A DNA stretch of 64,000 nt, taken from assembly GCF_002127325.2 (NCBI RefSeq), contig NC_035436.2, positions 15,783,194 to 15,847,193 on the forward strand, written 5' to 3'. The stretch is from Helianthus annuus. Taxonomy: Eukaryota; Streptophyta; Magnoliopsida; Asterales; Asteraceae. Each line of letters opens with the position of its first letter. Within the stretch, counting starts at the first letter, position 1. Under the pieces are notes generated by a model that was given only the letters and a program-made list of their open reading frames with translations, did not search any database and was not told the origin of the DNA. A program made the position numbers and the translations under genes. Below, in pieces: positions 57,506 through 64,000 of the stretch.

Positions 57506-58384
57506 TTAATCAGGAGGTTTCTCTTTTATCCAACCTCTATCCAACCCGTTTAATTCCACCCGTTCCTTATTATTAATTAAAATTTTAAGGGTGGAATTTA
57601 TAAACCTTTTAACATTTCTAAACGGGTTAGGCCACCAATATTTAAATTTACCTGGACCAAACCTGATACGAGATATGTAGTGAGGAGGATGGTCATCTTT
57701 GCACTTCAATTTTGCCTTGCGCCTTCGTTTGCACCATCTTTGTGTCCTCAAACTTTGTTGATCCAAGTTCCTTCGTGCCTTCTCCCGTGTTTTTAATTGT
57801 GGTGGCGATCCAACTTCTAGCTTCTCCACGGGCCGGCTATCTAACTCTTCAGCTACTTTCTCTTCTTCTACATTTGGTGTGTATTTGATCTCCATGGTCG
57901 GCGTCGCTACAAGTAATGTCTCTAGATAGGCGAGATCACCAACCGGGTCAAATTCTTCATCTTCAAGTGTTGGCAAACCTACCAACTCATCACCAAACTC
58001 CTCCTCCCAAGATGGTACATGCTCACCTTTCTCATCTTCCATCTTGTCAAGTAGCTCCTTTTCAACTTCTTCAACTGCGGTGTAGTCGGGCACCTCTAAC
58101 TCTGCCTCTTCTACTACCCCCTCATCATTACTCCAAAAGCCGTCATCGATATTCCATGGCGTGGGACACCAGTGGCTAGAATTAATGACTTGCTGAACCG
58201 GAGGTGGGACTTCAATGTCCATTATCGTCTCCGTTTCATGAGTGTGATCCTCATCTTCTTCATTCAAGGGCTCAAAATGTGAAACCTGCACGACATCATT
58301 CTCACAAGACAAGGGTAAATCTGATTCATGAGAATTATAATAATTAAAACTAGAATCGTAATATTTACCTTGCAGTGGTCTCAA
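57506..58384 (-). CDS. Athila-like element ORF 2, unknown function
   Basis: 292 codons on the minus strand from ATG 58384 (MRPLQGKYYDSSFNYYNSHE). The N-terminal two thirds are strongly acidic (EEVEKELLDKMEDEKGEH, WEEEFGDELVGLP). The C-terminal third is strongly basic (CKRRRKAKLKCKDDHPPHYI, then FGPGKFKYWWPNPFRNVKRF). No protease, polymerase or integrase motif is present. It overlaps the end of the upstream ORF by 20 bases in another frame. It lies in the internal region where gag would be expected, so it may be a gag-derived or accessory protein of a non-autonomous family. I do not recognise it. Confidence 0.5.
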   Translation of the reverse strand: MRPLQGKYYDSSFNYYNSHESDLPLSCENDVVQVSHFEPLNEEDEDHTHETETIMDIEVPPPVQQVINSSHWCPTPWNIDDGFWSNDEGVVEEAELEVPDYTAVEEVEKELLDKMEDEKGEHVPSWEEEFGDELVGLPTLEDEEFDPVGDLAYLETLLVATPTMEIKYTPNVEEEKVAEELDSRPVEKLEVGSPPQLKTREKARRNLDQQSLRTQRWCKRRRKAKLKCKDDHPPHYISRIRFGPGKFKYWWPNPFRNVKRFINSTLKILINNKERVELNGLDRGWIKEKPPD

Positions 58385-58802
58385 TGCACATTTCTCCCCC
58401 CGGATCTAGGATTGTGTAATCCATCTCACCATCAGCCGTTTGATATCCTAGATAATTTCCATTTAAATCATACGTGTAACGGCCTTGGTTTTTCAAGCTC
58501 TGTGAATTTAAAAGATCAAATGCGGCTTGAATTGCCCTATCATTTTCTTCATTAGCAGCCTTAAACCAGTCACGGAAGTCCTCTGTTGTTTGTTTAGGTT
58601 GCCAATTCCAAGACTGATATGACTGTGGCTGCACGAGAGGGTTAGCATCGAAATCTATGGGACACCCCGAATCGTTTGGACAATATTCGGTGTAATGGGG
58701 TCCTCCATAGATAAAACACATGATAAAAAAAAATATGTAAAAAAAATTAACTAATAAAAATATATTTACAAATACGACTAGACACACTACTACTAGACAC
58801 AA
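58365..58802 (-). CDS. Athila-like element ORF 1, gag-like fragment
   Basis: 145 codons on the minus strand. The first 30 residues are hydrophobic, read from AT-rich sequence, and are probably not coding; a more likely start is the ATG near 58721 (MCFIYGGPHYTEYCPNDSGC). GGPHYTEYCP resembles the second half of a retroelement zinc knuckle, with an HX4C spacing. The rest contains WNWQPKQTTEDFRDWFKAAN and a predicted helix, then GGEMCIETTAR before the stop. It starts about 80 bases after the primer site in the element orientation. Gag origin is inferred and weak. Confidence 0.42.
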   Translation of the reverse strand: MCLVVVCLVVFVNIFLLVNFFYIFFFIMCFIYGGPHYTEYCPNDSGCPIDFDANPLVQPQSYQSWNWQPKQTTEDFRDWFKAANEENDRAIQAAFDLLNSQSLKNQGRYTYDLNGNYLGYQTADGEMDYTILDPGGEMCIETTAR

Positions 58803-58880
58803 ACCCTACGACTCAAACTACAAATAAGACCAATTAAACAAATAAGATCAGTCAAAGCTAATAACGCAATCGCCTAAGTG

Positions 58881-58898
58881 TCCCCGGCAACGGCGCCA
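58881..58898 (-). other. Asp-tRNA primer-binding site
   Basis: On the minus strand TGGCGCCGTTGCCGGGGA, six bases after the LTR end. This is the primer site known from Athila-type gypsy elements and fixes the orientation. Confidence 0.85.
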
Positions 58899-58904
58899 AA
58901 AACT

Positions 58905-60664
58905 TGATGTGCAAATTATGGTCTGTAAAAACTACTAACCTAATCTAGACACCCTAGTTTTAAATTTATAAACTAAGACTCTCTAAATGCTAGACCACTG
59001 ACAGGCAAGTGTACCTATCGTACGTAGTAAAGCCTCATGAAGTCCGAGTATCGAACCCACGAGACACTAGCGACGCTAACTAGACTCTGACTCAACTAAT
59101 ACTTAACCGGTTTTAATTTGTTTTGAATTTGAGGTTTTAATTAACTAATTCTACTAAAGCGAATAAACAAGAGAACAGAACAAGCAAGCAAGATTGGCGA
59201 AGTGACAGGAAGCAGACAATAATGAGAAAGAACTCCCCAGGCTTCGAATCCCTAGAATCATGCAATGCTAATGTGACAATGATAATGGTTAAATATCTAT
59301 TTCCCTCAATTGACCTCCCGCTAGAAATGTCCCAAATGAAGAAGCAAGACTAAATGTGAAGTGCTAGAACGAACCGGCTCGAGCTATCGATACCAAATCC
59401 TACGAAAATAGAATCCTTTTGACCTCAGAGACAGTTATGTTAAGAGAAGATCCCAAAATCGCAAAGCAAACTCAACTTTGATAATTGAAATCCTAGGAAA
59501 CCTTAATTACGATGCAATAAACGAGCCCGAGCTATCGGTCACCCAATCTACCCACCAATAATTAGCTAATAACCTAGCTCACCCTAATCGTCTTTCGAGT
59601 CACAAGATGAGGATGCAAGTTTTAATATAGTGATTTGAATTAATAGTCAACTTGGTCAATTTCTCAACTCAATATTCAACCCGAAAATCCTAAGATCAAC
59701 GAATTAAATTAAATCCTAAGTCTAAGGGGAATTTCTTCGTGCCTAAACCGCTGTATTTATTGACTAATAAAATAACCAAAACATACCAACATGCAATATC
59801 AAGATCAATATCAAAGAAAAATTATGTAAATCACATCAAATAACCATAACCATGTCAAAATCGCATTACAATCATCAAGTTCATCTAAACCCAAGTAGCA
59901 TGAAAGATTAGCCAAGAATCATAGTCGCTAAAATGAAATAAGTCTCAAATAATAAATAAAACATAGTATCAAATCTGAAAACACAAAGTCTTAACAAAAT
60001 TGAATACTAATAAATATCAAACCCGGACTTAATCTTGATCGCGACTTGAACCCGAACCAATCCTTTTCTTTTCTCTTGTCTTGATCGACCTCTCCTCTCT
60101 TTTTTCTCCTCCGTCTACAGTCTTCGATCCCTCCTATCTCAAAAAAATCTTTGTATTGCCGCCGCCACTATGTACATATAATGTTGGCGGCAATAAGAGG
60201 GATCCACTGTTGCTGTTTTTTCTAATTCATGGCCCCAAAAAAACTCATGGCAGCCCACTTGAATTCCTTATTAATCGACAGCCCACTTGCATGTCCAATT
60301 AGTGATCAAGGCACCTACGTAGTAATCAACAAAAATAATAATTAATGCCTCATTAAATATGTAAACTAACTCCATAAAAATAATGTAATATCTTTCTAAT
60401 TGGTTCCTAATGCAACACACGAAAATCCTTTTATTTTTCTTTATTATTTTTCTCTTGATTATTCATATCTAATTCAATTAAAACCACATAATATAAAGAA
60501 CTATGAATAACATCAGATTTAATCGTTTTAGCTCACTTTCTCTTAAAATCATCAAACTTAAAATATGAACCAACTACGAGTGGATTTTAATCATAAACAA
60601 CAATAAAGCCACTCAAAAGTGTAGGAAATATTGACATAAAATATGAATAATTTAGACCACATCA
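58905..60664 (-). repeat. 5' LTR of the Athila-like element
   Basis: 1760 bp. On the plus strand TGATGTGC...CCACATCA, followed by the target duplication GCAGA. Confidence 0.95.
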
Positions 60665-60669
60665 GCAGA

Positions 60670-62257
60670 CCAATTAAAGAACACTGAGGTTCCTGAGAGC
60701 GAGGCGGGGAAGACTGCTGGTGGTGAGAATCTTGAGGTTGATAAGCCTGTTGACATTGCTGCGGATGTAGAAAAGGTTACTAGCCCAGAGATTGTGGGTG
60801 GTGCGGGTAACCCATAAACTCCTGAACTTGCCGCTCATGATTCGGAGAAAGGGAAGACTACTGAAAAGATCACTATTACAGCTTCTCCTTCCAAAGCTCA
60901 CTGTTGAAGACCAAGGCTCATTTTCTAATGCTGGCAAGAATTCTTCAATCCGCCCAGATGAAACTCTGGGGGATTATTATTATAGAACTTATTCAGAAAA
61001 GAATGCTTCTGAAATTTATGTCCCTGTTTGGAATCTGAAGAAGGGTGACACTTTCTCAGATTGGCGCGTATGCCGGGATTGGTTGCAGGGAATTTTTCCG
61101 CCTGGAGAAATTAAATTTCAAGAGGGACATCTTCATGATCAAACTTGAAATGCCTATCTTGATGTGGTTGCTTCTTATACATCCACTACGCACCGCATAG
61201 TGCGTGAGTGGCACAGTATGCATAAGGAGTGGGCTGCCTTCAAGGTATCCAAGAAGAAAGTTGCTGATGATGAGAACCGTGTTGCTCAGCTGAGGGCTAA
61301 ACTGGAAGCTGATCAGGCCAAATTTGAGGTTGATCGAAAAACTGAAGAATGGTCTGTTGCGGGCTGGAAGAGAAAGGCGGAAGCCGAAGCTGCCCTTCTT
61401 TCCGAGGAGCGCAAGAACTGGAAGAAGATTTGTGAGAAAGATAATGCCGAGAAGATAGGTCTCCGCAATGTTATCAACAATCTCAAGGCTGAGGTTGAGA
61501 AGTTGAAGAAACAGGATGCGGAGATTGAAAGATTGAAGAAGGAAAAAGCTGATGCTGAAGATGCGCGAGATGAGGCGTGTTCCCACAGGGAACGAAGCGA
61601 ACAACGAGAGGTACATGTCTGCGCCACTCTTGCTCTTAGAGATAAAGAGATAGAATAACTTACTGCTTTGCTTTCTGACCAGGAACAACTCAAGAAAGAT
61701 TTGGAGCATGCGCATGCTGAGAAAACTGAAGCCTCCCACCGCCTAGCTGAAACTGAAGAAAACTAGAAATTTCCGAAATGGCGCGGGCAACAGCTGTGAG
61801 CGAGCTTGAACCATTGAAAAGCGATATGTTATGGCTGAAAGAGCGTGGGATCGCCTGTGTAAGTTATCTTCTTCTTGTTTTCCTTGTGGAAATCTTTTGC
61901 GCTTTCCCTTTATTTGCATTTCTTGTTTTTATAGGTTGCTGAATCAATGTTGAATTATGAAGAACTAGATAAACAGTTGCGCGTTTGGTAATTGTTGCGC
62001 GAAATGACGGATATGCTCAAGGATATGCGGAATGCTCGCATCATGTAGTTAGTGCCTTGAAGGTTGATTGGGATACTAGTAGATCTGCTACTCATGGTGT
62101 TAATACGGATGCCGCCCATGCAGCTATGAAAACTGAATTCAACAACTTGCAGCTTCCTGTCATGGATCTTATAAACGTTGCACTTCAGTATGAAGACCAT
62201 GTAGGGCAACTAAAGGAAATCTTCCTAGATGGAGATGAAGATGAAGATTTAGCGTAG
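60670..62257 (+). pseudogene. Putative gypsy-type transposon gene, 3' part
   Basis: Continuation of the gene cut at 41376: after the duplicated GCAGA the frame reads QLKNTEVPESEAGKTAGGEN. Stops and shifts follow (TAA near 60815, shift near 60895, TGA 61146-61148, TAG 61656-61658). Conserved blocks are SIRPDETLGDYYYRTYSE, WRVCRDWLQGIFPPGEIKF, a long coiled coil (about 61210-61640, KKKVADDENRVAQLRAKLEA and similar) and a C-terminal exon YAQGYAECSHHVVSALKVDW ... LDGDEDEDLA ending at 62257. A GT-AG intron (61859-61934) is likely. The coiled coil suggests self-association; the role is unknown. Confidence 0.72.
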
Positions 62258-62301
62258 GTTTCCTCTTGTGGTTGTATGAACAATTACTTTGTAGTTTCTG
62301 G

Positions 62302-63383
62302 TCATGCCATTCGGGTTAACAAACGCGCCTGCAGTCTTCATGGATCTTATGAACAGAGTGTGCAAGCCTTACTTGGACAAGTTTGTGATTGTATTTATCG
62401 ACGATATTCTGATCTACTCCAAGAGTCGGGAAGAACACGAGCAGCATTTACGACTTATTTTGGAATTCCTTCGAATAGAACAGTTGTATGCAAAGTTCTC
62501 GAAATGCGACTTCTGGCTTCGTGAAGTCCACTTTCTAGGCCACGTGGTAAACAAGGATTGGCATCATGTTGATCCATCCAAGGTAGATTCGATTAAGAAC
62601 TGGCCTGCGCCTCGCACACCAACGGAAATACGCCAATTCTTGGGTTTGGCAGGTTACTACAGAAGGTTCATCAAAGACTTCTCAAAGATTGCACAGCCGC
62701 TTACACTACTGACACAGAAAGGTGTTACTTATCGTTGGGGTAATACACAGGAAACAACTTTTCAGCACTTAAAGGATAGACTCTGCAGCGCACCTATTCT
62801 CTCATTGCCAGAGGGCACAGACGATTTCGTGGTTTATTGTGACGCATCAATACAGGGTCTTGGTTGCGTTTTGATGCAACGGGATAAAGTCATTGCCTAC
62901 GCCTCGCGCCAACTTAAGATCCATGAACGGAACTATACAACACACAACTTAGAGCTGGGAGCTGTGGTTTTCGCACTTAAGATATGGAGACATTACCTGT
63001 ACGGTACCAAGTGCACCATCTACACCGATCACAGGAGTCTCGAGCATATCTTCAAGCAGAAGGAATTGAACATGCGTCAACGTCGGTGGGTCGAACTTTT
63101 GAACGATTACGAATGTGCCATCAAGTACCATCCAGGCAAAGCCAATGTTGTGGCTGACGTCCTCAGTCGAAAAGACACTACGCCTAGACGCGTACGAGCA
63201 TTACAACTTACCATCCAGTCAAGTCTTCCGGCACAGATACGAGATGCTCAGGTAGAAGCATTTAAACCAAAAAACGTCAGGGCTGAAGCCCTACGCGGCT
63301 CAAGGAAACGGTTAGAACAAAAGGAAGACGGCGCCTACTACGTAACAGGACGCATCTGGGTCCCACTTTATGGCAACTTACGC
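62302..63383 (+). pseudogene. Ty3/gypsy reverse transcriptase/RNase H fragment
   Basis: An open frame without stops begins abruptly inside reverse transcriptase ([18 protein letters not shown]), with catalytic FIDDILIY near 62397. It continues through the connection domain ([20 protein letters not shown]), RNase H ([13 protein letters not shown] near 62830, [11 protein letters not shown] near 63022, VADVLSRK near 63150) and the first residues before integrase ([15 protein letters not shown]). Protease and the first half of reverse transcriptase are missing. It is cut at 63383 by a new LTR start. It is gypsy, related to but distinct from the chromovirus at 20501-29833. Confidence 0.92.
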
Positions 63384-64000
63384 TGTCACACCCCAACCGA
63401 TGGCGGAATCATCGGGGCGCGGCACTGAGCGAAACAGATTGTCCAGAAGTTTCCACAACAACTATCATACATATTCAGTTAATTGATACGTCCCATACCG
63501 TATCCCAAATAAATAACAAGTTATCATAGAAAGCAACTAAACAGATAACACTGTTCCGACAACTCAGATTCTAATTATTACAACCCAAATAAAATATTGT
63601 TTGCTGTTTCTAAGACCCCTACTTGTGGACCCCTCTGGCTACAGGTGCCAGTGGCAAGATCTACAGACAACTATGGCCCCGGATCAGGTATGTGGACAGA
63701 GGCCATGGGTTGTGGGCTCCTAGAAGCTTATTATTGCCTCGCTTTCCTAGCAAGCTAACACCTTAAACACCTGTCACATACGTTAAAATAAAGTCAATAC
63801 ATATAATGTAAAGGTGAGTACACAAGTTTGATATAGCATATAGAGTTCGAATAGTTTACGCATAACCAGGCACGTACACGAGGGAAAGCGATGCACGTAA
63901 ATTATCAACATGGGACCATCGGTACCAACGACTGCGGGTTGACTGTCCGAGACAGTTCCCAATACATGATTACCACCGTAATCCATGCAAGTAATTGTCC
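63384..64000. mobile_element. LTR of another element, running off the window
   Basis: TGTCACACCCC begins exactly where the gypsy fragment stops matching. The complement of this end (GGGGTGTGACA) is the same as the terminus of the long solo LTR at 36572, so this is probably an LTR in minus orientation of a similar class. No coding frame is supported to the window end. Confidence 0.6.

Larger units (their letters stand above)
41377..60664 (-). mobile_element. Rearranged Athila-like LTR element with a third, inverted LTR
   Basis: Right part, minus strand: 5' LTR (60664 to 58905), Asp-tRNA primer site, ORFs, purine tract, 3' LTR (47244 to 45554). To its left a third LTR (41377-45475) lies in the opposite orientation, followed by 12 bases of primer-site sequence and a 66-bp scrambled junction. 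Both outer ends are thus the same LTR end (TGATGTGG). A single perfect 5-bp duplication GCAGA flanks the whole (41372-41376, 60665-60669), inside exon 4 of the gypsy-type transposon gene. Two later insertions lie within it (42016-44356, 47729-56313). Confidence 0.85.

Noticed and set aside
58365..58384. Possible intron joining the two Athila-like ORFs (GTAAAT donor near 58365, GTGCAG acceptor near 58290)
   Set aside because: The splice-like sites exist, but the reading frames do not stay in phase after such a junction, so overlapping frames are the safer description.
41377..60664. Interpretation as a giant inverted-repeat DNA transposon
   Set aside because: The inverted ends are LTRs with TG...CA termini, an Asp-tRNA primer site and a direct LTR pair. 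The target duplication is 5 bp, as for LTR elements.

Overview
This is nuclear DNA from a flowering plant, built almost entirely of layered transposable elements and broken gene fragments. The evidence is plant Ty1/copia and Ty3/gypsy polyproteins, initiator-Met and Asp tRNA primer sites, a leucine-rich-repeat receptor-like protein remnant, an En/Spm-associated transposon gene and a Mutator-like element that carries a piece of a plant splicing-factor gene. The element mix would fit an Asteraceae genome, but that is an impression and not a proof. I see no intact host gene, no tRNA or rRNA gene and no CRISPR array.

Layout. (1) 1-4240: the 3' part of a copia element (A) with a large internal deletion; its 3' LTR ends inside a minus-strand En/Spm-associated pseudogene (4241-5659). 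(2) 5762-6880: truncated receptor-like protein pseudogene. (3) 7310-11825: complete copia element B with near-identical 192-bp LTRs and a 5-bp target duplication, but broken reading frames. (4) 12384-12733: solo LTR with a 5-bp target duplication. (5) 13619-15455: Mutator-like element with long inverted ends and a 9-bp target duplication, carrying a degraded first exon of the SYF1/XAB2 splicing factor (a Pack-MULE). (6) 15868-36572: a three-layer nest. A solo LTR of about 3.55 kb is split by copia C (17766-34914), whose gag gene is split by a Tekay/Del-like chromovirus (20501-29833). Every layer has its own perfect 5-bp target duplication. (7) 36578-38490: copia D fragment. (8) 39787-41376 and 60670-62257: one multi-exon 'putative gypsy-type transposon' gene cut in two by a 19.3-kb insertion (41377-60664). 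(9) 62302-63383: gypsy RT/RNase H fragment, itself cut by a new LTR that runs off the right edge (63384-64000).

The most unusual object is the 19.3-kb insertion. It is an Athila-like element on the minus strand (LTR, Asp-tRNA primer site, non-gag/pol ORFs, second LTR) with a third LTR attached in inverted orientation through a short scrambled junction at the primer-binding-site end. Both outer ends are therefore U3 ends, yet the whole object is flanked by one perfect 5-bp target duplication (GCAGA), as if a palindromic cDNA had been integrated. It later received a solo-LTR-like insertion (42016-44356) and a non-autonomous large retrotransposon derivative (47729-56313) with 3.0-kb LTRs and a 67-bp tandem array.

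The genes do not form a working system. What can be read is the order of events: host or older element sequence, then primary insertions, then nested insertions. LTR pairs still differ by only about 0.5-1.3 percent by eye, so most of the nesting is recent, although nearly every coding frame already carries a stop or frameshift.
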